Shown: positions 44,701-59,700 of the stretch, piece after piece
Layout of the letters: each line of letters opens with the position of its first letter
Position numbering within the stretch: the stretch's first letter is position 1
Assembly (NCBI GenBank): GCA_963922205.1
Contig: CAWUHX010000070.1
Coordinates: forward strand, 248,001-312,000
Direction of reading: 5' to 3'
Source: Romanomermis culicivorax
Taxonomy: Eukaryota; Nematoda; Enoplea; Mermithida; Mermithidae
Length of the DNA: 64,000 bases
Notes under the pieces: generated by a model
Told to the model about the DNA's origin: nothing
What the model saw: only the letters and a program-made list of their open reading frames with translations
Databases searched by the model: none
Translations under genes and position numbers: made by a program

Positions 44701-47700
44701 TCGTCCAGGTGACCTGGTGGAAAAAGGTGACGAAAAATAGAAATGGAAAGGAAGTTGTACGTTTTGTTTTCGTCTTACTGTAGGCGGAGGATTGCCCGTT
44801 ACGCAACATATCAACTTGCACGAGTGATTAGTTTGTATGAGGCGAGGTCGTAGATGGAAAGAAAATTTGGGGCTAGTTTCGATTTCTTCGAAAAGAGAGA
44901 CTTTGGTCACGGAGGTGCGTTTTTTGGCCGAAACGGGTTGACCTTCGGGACGAGGCGAGGGCGACGGTTCGTGTAAATCGGATTCTGAAAATTGATACAA
45001 AAAAGTTTCAATTTTCGAATTTTCTACAATTAGCGACATACTTGCAAATCAAGCTAGAAAAATGCCATACGCATTTTATATATACATCGGTGGAAGGCTT
45101 TACATGAACAAGTTATTTTTTGCAAAAATCTATGACTTACTGAGTGAAATCCTTATCGAAGAATCAGGAATTTAATGCATCGAAAACATACAGTCAGATC
45201 ACATTTAATCAACGGAAACCGCTCAGATCATAAGCTCGTATCAGTGTCGTAAAGATCAAGTCAATCCACATTGGGTCAAATAAGCATCACTTCACTTCGA
45301 TTAGGATCGCATAGAGGTCGCTTTAAATCAATTTTATCTACATTAGACTACATTAAAACCTGTTCAGATCAATTTTTTTTAATATCAAAATATTCACTAG
45401 ATACCACCAGATCAAGTTCGAATGATCAACACGCATCAGATCAATTCAAAGCAAATCAAACCACTTCAGATGAGATCAATTTTCACTCAGGTCAACATTG
45501 GTCACAAGAGACAGTCTCCTATTACTTCAGCCTCGATCACACAGGATCAATGCGGATCAAATCATTCCATATCATAGTTCTAGACGCGAATTCTGAAAAT
45601 TAACGCGAACGATTTTCAATCTTGAAGTTAGCTACACTAAGCTATGAGTCGCATCAAATTTCGGTAAAGCACTGCTTTCAAATTTCAGCATTTTATCAAA
45701 ACAAAATTACTAACAAATCAAGCCAGAAAAATGCCACACAGATTTTACGTGCATCTTACTATTGAAAAGTTCTACATAAGCAACTCGTTTGTTGCAAAAA
45801 TCCGTGACTTGTTGACATACATGCACAGCATAGAAATTCCACCGAGGGTCAACCAAGACAGGGGATGGAATAGAAATTTTTTGTTAAGGAAAATAAAGGT
45901 CTTTGAGAGGTCTTCTAACATCCAAGCAGCATATTCTTCAACTTATATTAGTCAAATATGTGAAATTATTTGCTTAGACAGCATTTTTTTAATCTTTAAT
46001 GTTACTTTTTTGGAATCAAGTGTGTTTTGTTTAGAAAAGTTGTTAAACTATAGCATCAATTTCCTTTTTATGACGACTTTCTCTTCTCTCTTAGTCATTT
46101 TCCTTCGTCATCTTCTCAATCACTGCTGTGAGAGTCAAATCTGCTGGGAGTCAGCTAGAATCTGCTGGAGGTCAAACCCCCCAACCCCCGATGTCACATA
46201 CTTATATCAACTGATCGAGTCATGAGCAGATCGAGTCAATCTAAGACCAGATCCAATCATTCATATCAGGTAGACTCGAATCAGTTTTCTCTAGATCAAA
46301 TCACATTAATGCAGATCACATCAATTTCGTAAATAGCAATTCACGCTCTAGATACAATAAGATCAAGCTCGAAACATAGACGCACATGAAATCAATTCAG
46401 ATAAAATCAATTTTCAACCCAGGCCAGCTTTGTCTAAACCAGATCGCGCCACCTTGGTTCAATCTAGATCAGACAAGACGAATGCAGATCAGATCAGTTC
46501 GGATCATAACACTGGAGGTGTAAATGGGATTGTGGAAATTGGCTCCGAAAATTCTTCATGTTAAAATTATCTACAGTAAGCCGTTAGATGAATTCGATTT
46601 CGGTAAGACATTGCCTTTGGGTATCAACTTTTTGTCAGGACAAGATTACTGTAAAATCAATGTAGAAAAAGGGCATACAGATTCTATATACATCTTACTG
46701 TGAAACGCTTTACATAAACTCCTCGTTTTTTGCAAAATCAGTGACTTGTTGAGTGAATCCATGCATCGCGTATATTATCTTAGATCAATTTCAATCAATG
46801 AAACTACTCAGATCATAATCTCATGTCAGCCTAGTTTATATCAAATCAAATAGCTAATTTTGGTTTAGATCGGATCTTTCATATCAGGCCGATTCAAATC
46901 AATTCGCTCTAGATCAAATCACAGAAATGCTGACGAGATCAGTTCCGTCAACACCAAATCACTCTCTAAATATTACCAGATAAAGCTCAAGTTATCAATG
47001 CACATTAAATCAATTCAGATCAGATCAAATCACTGCAGATAACATCTATTCAACTCAGAACAGCATTACAGATAAGGTCAGTTCAGATCATAATTCTGTA
47101 CCTGTCGATCACGTTCAAAAAATTGACACATCAATTATCCATGTTAAAACTAGCTATAGTACCCCGACGGCTGTATGCGATTTCAATGCAGCACTGCATT
47201 CAGGCATCAACCTTTTGTCAAAACAAACTTTCGAATTAAGTCAGAAAAATGCCAATCTGGTTTCGTATTCATTCTATGGCTGAAAAGAATTTTTACACCA
47301 TAGAAAATTGAACGGACTCAACAACTCGTTTCTTGATTACAATTGCTAATTTTGCATATTCGGAGTAATAATCACTGTCCGCAAAAGAGAAGTTTTCCTG
47401 GTGTAAATTCTGGAATGTTGCTTTCAGAAAGCATGTTGCACTAATCATTTCTTACCTATGGGAATTAATTTACACAGAAATTTGCATAAAATTTTGGAAA
47501 CAATTGGAAAGTTTGGCACTCTAATTTTCAACTGTAGAAATAATATGTTTTCGCCCATTCACCACTACAGTAATTTAAATCTTAAGATTGCTGTACCAGA
47601 TTAGCCGTCTTTTCCTTCTTGTCAACAGTCAGTTCTATATTGCTATCTTGCGAATTTCGAGTGAAACGTCTTACAGTAAAAACTCTATCCAAAACTTCGA

Positions 47701-50700
47701 TGTACATCTGCTTTTCACTCTTTTGAAAGTAAAAATTCAAAAAATCCAGAATTTAATGTTCTTACTTTGAACATTTAAAAATACGACTTCCTCTTTGGTA
47801 CCGTACGAATTTTTCGCCCTAACCACATATTCGCCTTTATCGTCCAATTGTGACCTATTGATGACCAAAGTATATTCGTCGTCTTGATATTTTTTCATAT
47901 ATTTGACGCTTTGTTTCAATTCGCGGTTATCGCGATGCCTGTTATGAGGAAAAAAATTTTACATGAGCACACACGAGTCATGAATGAAAAGTAAACGTGC
48001 TCTGTCGTCAATTACCATGTGACCACTGGAGGAGCGGACGCCAAAATTTTACAGTAAAATTGAGCTACTTGACCTTCGACGACGGTCGTATTTTGAGGTC
48101 GAATGACGAACCTGGGTTGTGCGTCTCGGCGATCTGAGAAGTAAAATTATGTGTCATAAGAAGTACATGTAAAGATAATCTGCCAGGGAAAATATGTGTA
48201 TTCTATGGAGCTGGAATACAAACAGTTTTTTTTGTTTAGGTCTGAATTGTAATTTTTTGAAAATATAAATTTTTACTACATTGAACTATAAGAACTCATA
48301 TTGTAAGATTTTTCGTCAATTTTCTGATATGAAGGCATAAATTACTGTAAGTAACTCACCAAAATACGTATCGTGCATATGAAAATCTTTCGGCTTCCGT
48401 TTTCTCAACGAACTAAAATTAGCCGTGCCGCCCAATGGCGGATTGGGCTTGGTGGAATTTTCGAACCGTTTGTCCATTTTGTCCCTCAAATTTCTGTATC
48501 GATCCGACGATATACGTTCGTCCAACAGATCCGTTTTCGAAACGCCGCCTTCTTTCAACCACGGATGATCCAGACAATCGTGTATGGTCATTCTAGCCCT
48601 GAAAATTGGCCATTCTATCTGACAAAGATCCTTACGATTGTTTAACTTTTAATAGAAAATAGTTATTTTTGTACAAAGAGGGTCAAATGTGCAAATTTTT
48701 CGGAAAAAAATTATTTGCCGTATAAAAACCCGTGAATATGTAATTTTTGATGGAAAATGGTTATGTTTGTACAAAAAAAGTCAAGTATGCACGTTTTTTG
48801 ATCGAAATGGCTATTTTTGTACAAAAAACGGTAAAATGTGTATATTTTTTGGTGAAAATGGTTATTTTCGTGCAAAGAGCGGTTAAACGTGTCAATTTTT
48901 TTGGTAGAAAATGGTTGTTTTTGTACAAAAAAGGTCAAAAATGTGATTTTACATAATTTTTAGACGAAAATTCGGATTAGGCACAAAAATCGATTTTTGT
49001 CTTCAATGACTCTTCTCCGAGAGTTTCGGGCAATCGATGACCCCACCTATAACAAAGTCACCTGACAAATCAGAACTTGGATCTCCGTTACATGTATGAA
49101 TCCTGTGTGCACCGGAATAGAACATGTTCCATAGCGAATATCAATGCAAAGGTGAATATTGTATGAAAACGCGCAATTAAAAAGTTGCATGATCAGGTTC
49201 AAATTTTTGTAAACATTCTGGAGCATTGATTAAATTCAGAAAAAATAGTCACATTTATTTAACTTGAAATGTTCGTATAGTCTGTTTTTTAAATAAAATG
49301 GGTATAAATTAAAAAAATAACACAAAATAAGTACCGTCCTCAAAATTTTACTGCGGGACTTTTTACCCAGAAAATGATAAGAAATAGTTAGTTAAATCCA
49401 AAAAATTTCGGTCCATTGAGACAAATGGTTTAGCAGGAAATAGCAAAACTATGAAATAATGCTTACCACTCTGTATTTACAAGCATTTCAAGAAAAACGG
49501 ACTATAGATAATAAATCTGGAGAGCAAGCAACATAGTTTTTCAAGATTTTCTGCTGAAAATATACAATCAAGGATTTGCAAACTTCACCCATTTATAGAA
49601 CACAAAATTTTGTAGTAAAATCTTTCTCTTAACGATTTTGACTACAGTATTTTCGGTAGAAGCCTAATCATAAAAACAGGCTATGGTAATTGTTCGATAA
49701 ATTGATTGAAAGTACCACTTGACTTGACATTAACTAGAGCAGACTTGAGATTCCCGTCTTAAACTTTAGCAAAAATACTGCAGTAATATTTCAAATTTTC
49801 AAAAAAAGGGTAACATAATTGAAACTTACTCCGGCTCCTTGACCAATAAACGTTTGATGAAATCTTTAGCTTCGTCCGATGTGTTTTTGAAGCCGTCGGG
49901 ATCGAAATTCCAATCACAAGATTTGACGTGACGTAAAGTTTCTTCGTCCGAAGAGCCTCCGAATGGTGACAGGCCGGATAATCTTTAGAAAAGTAGACAC
50001 TACAGATGAATAAAGAATTTAGAACCAAGTTTGTTAATGAGGATTCTCAAATAAGAACTGAACCATGAGTTACAGAACACTTAAATTTGAAAAAATACAC
50101 AGAGTTTCGAAAAATAAAGCAATTTCTTCATCACTACACTAATAAGCAAACTATTAGATATCGAACGGTGTAATACAAAATTAGCATCATTAGAACTGCT
50201 TTTGTGATCCCTCATACTTGTATATCATTAGAAATGAAACTGACTGGATTAGAATCACAACCATAGAATCTAGTATGGTTAGGATCATAGTCATTAACTG
50301 AACCCCTAATATTGTCAGATTATGGAAGTTCAGAACATTTGAATATCAAGAACAGTGTTTGTATAGTAGACAATAGGAGCAATACATGTCAAGTTCCGAT
50401 TTTGTCAGGCGTTCCGCGTCGGAACAATGCTAATTTTCATCTAATATCATACATGGTCGAGAAGATTTGACGCGAAATCACTTTTAATTCTTGTTGTGAG
50501 ATAATAGTCCAAAATCAAAGAAAAAAAGTTTCATGTAAAAATAATTCTTAGAAGGACTGAGATTTTGCCGATGTTTTGTTTGGCTCAAGATGAGAATTCC
50601 GAATCATCTCATGTTGTTAAATGGCAGACTTGGGAAAACACTGCTTACTGTAAAACACATCTTTTGAAAGACAAGGGAACCTTTTTCCGGAGGAAGTCTG

Positions 50701-53700
50701 AATTTATAAACGTTACAATGCATTGGACGGATTTTAAATGGGTGTAATATTGCACTTGTCATCCTCCTCATGGGGGAACGTTTCCAAGTGAACATTCTCT
50801 AACTGCACCTGCTATAGTCCATCCTATAGCTCACAGCGAATCGAGTAATGTAACATTAAATATATTCACCCATGGGCCCTCTTTACACTAAAATTAGCAT
50901 AAATGTGGTACATAATGAAACCTGATATCAACATAAACCTGATATTAACAGCATGTGAAGTATTTGAAGGCAAAACATGCATTCCGTAGATCAAGACTGC
51001 AATAACGTTCATATGACTAACCATGAAGGCTATAACTCTGTAGCAGTATCAAGTTTTTGATCACATATGAAGTACGTTTCTGATATTTGATGAATCTATG
51101 AGATGCATTAATATCTTTTGTTGTTCCATGGATCAAGTCCTATGGGCCAAGTTTCTATTGTTTTGCACATTTCTGCGAATTCAGGTGTAAAGAAAAATCG
51201 TTAAGGCCCTGCTATACCTCGACGGCCGGCGCCAGTGGGCGCCGGCCGTCAATGTTAGAAGTATAGCAGCTCATAGCCGGCGCCGGCCGGCGCCAGTTTC
51301 AAGCTGCTATACTTCGTCTTTTTGATGAAGGCCGGCGCCGGTTGTCAATTTCGATTCAATTGGAATTTCTGAACCGTCACTACCCGTCACGTATGTTATA
51401 ACATATGAATTATGGTGCGAAAAATGCATCTTGGTGTTTTATCATTTTTTCGTAGGTTTGTAGTAGGTATCTCACGGCCGGCACCGGATGAAGTATAGCA
51501 GCAAAAATTTGCAACCGGTGACGGCCGTCGCCGGCCGGCGCCGGTTTAAAAATATTTGATCCGGCGCCGGCCGTCGAAGTATAGCAGGGCCCTTAGTGTA
51601 ACATCGTTCGATTCGCTGCGCGCTATCGAATGCAATATGAAATGTACAAATTCAGAATTTACACTTTGGAATGTTTACCGATCAGTGAGCTGTATTTACA
51701 CTGAAATTTGCATGAAATGATTGAAAAATGAAAAAAGAAACGAAGCTTATTTTTTAGATTATGATACAATTTGAGCTCCCAATAATTTTTTTTTGAATCT
51801 TTCAAGCAGTTAAAATATACTCTGAATTTAAATATACTCGTAGTAGGCGGAGTAACCATGGTTAAAGGAAAATCTTCAGTGTAAACAAGGTTCAATCTGG
51901 GAACAAAAAAAGGTGCGACATAACTCAGCTGGTTTGAGATTCTATACTGGAACTTCCTCCAAAAAGCTGCCCTTTTGTAAATGATGGAAAAGATCGACCA
52001 AAATGATTTTTTAAATCACGCCACTAGTAGGCAGTGCCTAAAAATTTTTTTGCGAAAGCACAAAAAAAATGGACTTACAGTATGTATGTCAAAACTCCGG
52101 TGGCCCACATGTCCGTATAGAACCCAACCGGCTGCTGTTCAACGACCTCGGGGGCAGCGAATTCTGGGGTTCCGGTGCATACTTTCACAGTATCCCTTGG
52201 ATTGACTTTGGAGGCCAAACCGAAATCGATCAATTTGACGTCGTTGCTCTTTCGGGATATAAACATGACATTTTCGGGCTGTGAAAATTTTGTAGACCGT
52301 AATTTTCTTACTGTAGATCGTTTTCATATACCACTTACTTTCAAGTCCAAATGAACGACGTTATTTTCGTGCAAGTGTTTCAAACCTTCGCAAATTTGTC
52401 TCATGTATCTTATGGCGTCTTGCTCGGTCATGCGATTGGTGTTATCGGAAATTTTGTCAAAAAGTTCACCACCAGAAAGGCTGAAAAGTTGAAAATTCCA
52501 AAATTTAACAAAATCTAGATCATACAGACCAAGGAAATTTGATAAAGTATGCCATATTTAGAGTGAACTTGATCACATGATACTGTATTTTATCGAAAGA
52601 AAGTTTACACTATGCTAAATTTTGCAGAAGTCGAAACAGTTTGTCGTCTATCGAATACTGTAATACAAAACTTACAATTCGTAAACCAAGGCCATTTCGT
52701 CGTTGTCTTCGAAAGCGTCGTGCAAATGCAAAAGACGAGGGTGCCTCAAAAGTTGGCTCATAACGTTCACTTCGTTGCGAACCACTTCTTTGTCGGCGGC
52801 GTTTGGCGTCGGCACGAATTTGGCGGCGAAAACGTTACCGGTCGATTTTTCCACCACGCGATGAACGGCGCCGAAAGCGCCACTGAAAAAGGGCGATAAA
52901 TCAATGTAGTTGCAGCGCAGTCGTAGTGTCGTTTGAGTCACTAGTTTGTTACGTGAGGGGTTCGAATCAGCCACCAACGAGAGCTTTTCAGCTACTAAGC
53001 TTTCAGGTATAAACTATGTAATTTTGCGTTCCACAAACCAAAAAGACCCCACTTTTTCCCACAAATTTTTACACAAAAAAATGCATAATATTCCAAACAA
53101 TTAAAATTTCGACTAAGCATTATTATAGCATTTGATCTATCGAATACATGCGCTTGAACTTAGGAAATTCAACTGGCCACTTGAATCAGGAGAAACTTTT
53201 TATGTAAATTTTGGTATAAATGTTTTAGATTTACGCTTGGAGAATTTCCATACTCAAAGCTTCACGGCCGCATATTAGTGTGATTCAGTTCAGATTTTCG
53301 GCCACTAGCTCAATGCAGTAACCATTCATATACTTGGCAGGCCACAAAACACATCCATAACATGCAATTAACTTCAAAACGACAAGTTTTTGTTATATAT
53401 GGGTTATTTTTTTAAATATTGATTTTTATTAATTAAACTGTTTTTTCCAAGTTCTTTTATATTCAATCGTAAAAATTTGCTACAAAATTAGTGAGCTACA
53501 GCTGAAGTTACATAATAAAAATACCGTGTTATTTTTGATCCTATCATATAAATATATCAGCTCATGCAACAAGAATATCGTGAATTGGCTATACTATGCA
53601 TACTATAAACAGTAAAACAGTAGAGAAAATCTAAAATTATCTACATCAGAACGTCATCTAACCAGCAAAAAGTAACAGTGGCTGAATTGATACTGATTGG

Positions 53701-56700
53701 TTTCAGAATCGAAGCACGGTAAGAAAGAGCCTTTAGTACATACTTTACATTATTAATTGCCAAATTGGCATGCAAAGCAAAAATCTGACTTTTTTTCATG
53801 TGCTACGTAAACACAAAAATCTAAAATTTGAATGACTGTTAAAGAAATGCTGCATTTAATGTTCGCTTACGTTCCAATTTCTTCCATGACATCGTAATAG
53901 TCGTAGATAGAATCGGGCTTTATATTGACCGGTTGTGGATTGTACTGTTTCCATATGTCGAAAACTGAGTAAAAAGCTCAATAAAAATTTTGAAGTGCAC
54001 AGCATCAGGCGCTGATTAGTCGAAAGAAATCCTCTAACCGTCTGACATACTTGATCATCTAATTGCTATAATCCAGACAACTTGTTTGAATTTAGCAAAC
54101 ATGCACAATGTCAGAGATGTAAAATTTTCCAGACACTTACCATAAGTGTCATAATCAGAAGCAGCCTTCTTTTCTTTGGTGCGGATTCTTTTTCCATTTT
54201 CGTCCACTGAAAACAACAATAGATGAAAAATGAGATTTGAAGATCGTAACGGGAAATTTTTCCTTACTAGATATAGCGAATATTTTATCGGTAAGATAAA
54301 TAGGCGGATGTCAAAAAATTTTATATCTATGAATTTACAGAACACGTATCAGTTCTAGTCAAAGTCTATTGATTTGAATTGTGAAACACAGTGTCTTAAG
54401 TGATTAATCTATTCACGTATATCAGCAACTCTGAAGATTACTCCTGATCTACCCTAGGAGTTCAAGAATTCAGGAGCAAACAAAATTTTGTGTTCAGTTT
54501 TCCAAGAGTCGAACATTGACTTTTAGAGGCAAGAGGCATTTTTTATTGGCATTTTGCTATATTCACCGATGGATTCACGTATTCCTTAAAAATTTAATTA
54601 ATCTAAAAGATGATAAAACATAAGACCAACATTATCTTCAAGGTTGAAGAAGAAGGAAAGATCCAATTTGATAATTTGTAGATTTTTATTAATGAACTTG
54701 GAATAAGTAATACTTCTATAAGTTGAGATTAAGATGTAGCGCATGACTACACATTTATTTGAAAGTACAACTGCTGCTATGAGTGTTTAATGCAAGCGAA
54801 CACTCTTGAACTCCTGAACGACTCCCAAACTCCTAATTTGGTGCAAGTGAACACTTCTGAACTCCTGACGCAGACTCCTGAACACCTAGTTTGTTCCAAG
54901 CGGGCCCGGAATTCCTGGGACTCCTGAACTCTTAGGAAACGAACTACTCTAATATGTTCGGTACAAGCGAACACTCCTGAAATCCTGACTCCGATTCCTG
55001 AACTCCTGGACTCCTGAACTCATAGGTAAAAGCGTGCACAGTAATGTAAAATAACAGAAATTTGCATATTTTTCAAAATCAAACCCATTTGTTACCTTCG
55101 TATGTTCTTTTCGATTTTTCGTCCCATCGTTTCATAACGACAGGCGAAGTGGGTTCGCAAGGGCTCGATACGCCGAAGTTATTTTCGGCCGAAATTCGAA
55201 ATTCGTACGACGCACCTTGCCTCAAATGTTCGACTGTGAAATTTGTAAATCTGTGCCGGATAAATGTAGAATAAACTTTTTTCGATACAGTAAACGCGAC
55301 AAAATTTACGAACCTGGATTTTCCGCAGACGGCCCATTCGCCGGACGGGAGTTCGCGTTTTTCGATTACGTAATTGTTGACGTAAGAACCGTTTTCGTTT
55401 AGCGGTTTTTTCCACGACATGATAACCGAATCGGAAAGGATGGCTTCGATGATAGGGAACCTTGGAGGATCGGGTTTATCTGAAAAAGACACTCTACAGT
55501 AAGATTTTTGAAACTCTCAATCGTCAAAATGAAAACAGGGATGAGCAGGTACAACCTAGTGAACACAATTGAAAATTTAGCAGAAATAATACTGTACTTT
55601 TTGCTGACTTGAGTAGTTACTTCTGTGAGCTACAGTAAGCATACCAAGCGACCAAAAAATTCTCTTACCACAGATAACAATTTCCGCATTAGCATTATCG
55701 AATCCCATTTCATTTTCGACCGTAACCTGGTAAGTACCGCTGTCGTCCTTATCCGATCGATTTATGGTCAATATGGCGTATCGTTCTTGCGTTTGGACGT
55801 TATATTTCGGATCGGAAGACGGAAGCCGGACTCCATTTTTTGTCCAATATGATGTAGGATGTGGGTAACCGCGGAACGGGAATTTTAGAACCACGCTTTC
55901 GGCGCTTCGGAATTCGCAACGGGATTGATAACGAGGCGGCACAAAAATTCGTGGTTTGGCTGTTGAAGCATTGAAAAATAGAGTAGAAAGAAAAAATGTA
56001 TGTGACAACATGTCTTATAATTTTTGTAGCATATAAAGTGATGAAGGTGGAAAAATAATTATTGAAAACAAAGAAGGTACGAGTCAGAGATTCATGCGAA
56101 TTTTACTCTGTAGACTTTCTAGTGAGTTACAGTATTTTTCGTAGAGATCACAAACCTCACAGACCTCATTGGATTCACAATCATTTAAATGCGTAAAAAT
56201 TCGGAATCATTGGAATCGAAAACTCATTGGAAGCACAAACCTCTTCGAAATTTTGAATCATACGACTAAAATTTTGAAAATTTGAATTTTGGAATCAAAA
56301 ATCTCATTTTCGAACTTTGGAATGACAAGCCTCACAAAATGAACTTTAAAATCGCAAACACCTTTGGAATTAGGAATCACAAACCTCAAATTTTTAAACC
56401 TTGGATTTTGGAATTACATTTTGAAAATTTTGAGTCACAAACCTAATTTTGGAATCAGAAACCTCGAAAAAAAACTTTGGAATCAGAAGAATAGAAAATA
56501 ATATCACAAGTTTCATTTTGTCCGGCTGATGAGGTTTTTTAAAACAATGTTGGAATTCGACAGAAAAAATGAAACAAAAAAGCAAAACTAATGAAAGAGA
56601 AACTAATTGATGGAAAGATGTGATTCATAAAGGAATTTCTAATTTTTTTCCCTGGTTTCTTAGAATGAGCTCTGAAAAATAAAGTGTTTTACAATGCCGG

Positions 56701-59700
56701 TAAATACTGTAAACTCACAAATTTACAATTTTATGATTTAATAAATCCTTCAAATCGAGCTAACTGTACTTTGAATCACTAACTGGTTGCTGATTCCAGA
56801 AGTAATTTGTGAAATCACCTACATATTTTTGAGCATTAGATAGCCCATGGTCACTTGAGCAATGTTAAACTGACTGCATATCTATCATGAACTATAGAAA
56901 TTTTCCACTTAGAGCATTAGATTTGTAAAACATGCATTTGATAGATCGTTGTAAACAGTACAATATTTTCCAAAAGAAAAATCTCATCTCTTACTTTTGA
57001 AGTAAACGAATTTTCATAAAGCTCGAGAAAACAGTGTCAGCTTTGTTGATACGCAAAAATCATAAGCTTAGAACATGTGAAGTTTTAGTTTTTTGCAACA
57101 TTATGCAAATTTATGTATAAATAAATTTCATGGGCAAAAAAGATTGTTATAGCATTGTGACCATACCTTGTGAATAAAGAATAAAGGAAAAATCAGTAGA
57201 AAATTCAGGATTTCAACTCGAAACCGTGGAATATCGATATTAGTATTATGACTGCAAATTGGCAAAAATTAAGAAAAAACCGAATTTTGAAAATATTTGT
57301 CATTGATCGTCGATTATACTATTTTTCAACTAACACTGTAGAATTCTCGATTGATTATTAAAATGAGAAAAAAAGAAAGCAGAAAAATGTTAAGCAACAA
57401 ACAAAACACAAAACATAAAATGAAAAAAAGCGAAATGAAAGTACAAAAGGAAAAGAGAACACAAAAAAGACGAATTTGTCATGGGAAAATCTCAATTTTT
57501 CGACTTTTCTAAAACGCTATTTGCTGTAATTTTAATTTCTCACATTTTAAAAATAACTCCGCCCTAGTGCTTTTAGTCCCGGCGATATTCGACGCCCTAC
57601 AACTATAATCGTCGGCGTCTTCGCCGAAAACGTCGTTCACCGTCAAATTGTAACGATCGCCCGCCGCAAAGATGGAATATTTGCCGCCGTCAGTCAACTC
57701 CCGAGCGCCTTTGAACCAACGTATCTCGGGTTTAGGGTTGCCCGTTATTTCGCATTCGAAACGGCCGGGCCGGCCTTCTTCGGCCGACGTATTGGTTAAA
57801 CCTTGGACGATGTCGGGCGGCGTAGCTTCTGGAAAAATTGGTAAAAAATTTCAATTTGAATAACTCGAGTTTTGAAAACATAAATTCAAAAATGAGGTAA
57901 AACTACACAAACATGGGAACATAAAGTGACTCAAGAAAATTTCGAGTAATGTTTTCATCAATATCTATAATTAGTAAAGGTACTGTAGATAATTTACACA
58001 GAAAACTGCGGACCTGAATGTGACTGACTGTAGTTCAGATTTCGATTTTAACTCTTTCAAGGCAACAACGACATCAGAAAAAGAATAAATTCAGAAAGAT
58101 ACAGTAGGAAATTTCAACTCGAGAAAGTGCAGATTTGAAAATTATACAGAAAAATACGGGTCGTAGGTCCTATGCAAATGAATGTACACCCAGAAACATA
58201 TTGTAGGAACTTTTAATCCAATAAATTTCAGGGGCGGGTTCCATCTGAGGGACTTAACCTACAGCTTAACGCTAACATTGCACCAATCTCGGCTACAGGT
58301 AAACTTTTCCGATATATTTTGTGTGTATGAGTTAAGCTGCAGTTGAGCCGCATCTCAACTGCAATAGATTGTATAACATATGAAGTTGAACTACAGTAAG
58401 CTGCAGCTCAACTTGAGCTTAAGATGTATGTCTGAGAAAATTTTTTTTTCGTCGTGATAAATCAAAATAGCACTGTATCCCAAAAAAGGTATGTGGGATA
58501 GATTTTGACGCTGAAAAAGTAAGCATTGTGGTAATATGAATCCAATGTGCTACTGTAAAGTGAAAATCAGAATTTTACGATTTTTTTGTCATTTTCGGCG
58601 CATTTTCTTCCTGAGAATTGTGATGTGTTTCACATTGAACTATGTTTCACATATATACACATATACGGCAATTCTAGAATGGTAAAATTGGTAAAAATAT
58701 GAAATCTCAATCAAGAACAATTTACGTAACATTACTCATTTCCACAAAAGAAATGAGCTGCCATGATCATTAAGCATAACAATTAGAATTGCTTTCATGA
58801 TATGCAGACTTGACATCCATGAACACAATGACAGTTTTGATGCCTAAATGCGCACGCAATGAGTATATAATGTTTGGGGTGAGATTGCTGAATCTCGTGA
58901 AAAGAAAAAAATTCAGAACAGGAGTCCAAGTTCAATGCTTTTACTTATGATCGAAGAAATGTACAGTAATTCGTCCACGGTTATTAAGCATAAAAAGTAG
59001 AATTAATCTTACCATAATTTCACTCGAATGTAATGAGTAAAATGAAGATTTTTGCACACATTTATGCACATAAAATGTAAATTATATTTATCTTATGACT
59101 ATATCATCCACTGCAAAGAAAAGATTTAGACGGGCATCTAAATCATTCGAAGTCGCCCGAACAATGTTTTTGCAGTTGAATCTTTCAACCAAAAACTAAA
59201 ACCACGAAACTGTATCTCAAAAAATATATATGAGGCTGAGCAAGTCCGACATTGATTTTGTATGTTTTGCTACATTAAACTGAGAATCAGAATTTTATAA
59301 CTTCTAGTCATTTTCGGGGCATTTTCTTTCATTATACAAGATGAGCCAAAAAAAGCGACCGGTACTGAGTTACATTGCTTTCAAATGATTAAAGCTTTTT
59401 TATAGCGGTTTGCTGCCGTCGATAGATAAAACATCTGGCATAAAAAAGCAAAGTTTCAGCCAGATGGCTCAAATATTAACAGGCAAAAATTAAAAATACT
59501 AAACGTCGATTTTTTTGCAAATAACAAGAAAGAATTGACAAAAATCAACACGTTTTACAACAAAAAAGAGAAATAGATACAATCATAAGAACCCTGACAG
59601 CTGAAAACTACAAGAGAGCCGTTGTAGTGTATCTTACTTTCTGTTTCACCAATAATTTTAATCGTTTTTCGAACTGGTCGTTGAAAAAATTGATTTTGTT

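Noticed and set aside
45731-46225. 164-codon plus-strand frame
   Set aside because: Spans tandem-array units in a twitchin intron; no domain, and the matching units elsewhere carry stops.
52079-52882. Plus-strand frames opposite the twitchin kinase exons
   Set aside because: They are shadows of GC-rich coding exons on the minus strand.
55251-55313. Open 21-codon stretch within the third FnIII as coding
   Set aside because: Good donor (GTTCGT) and acceptor (GGCACAG) bound it, removal keeps the frame and restores the FnIII fold.
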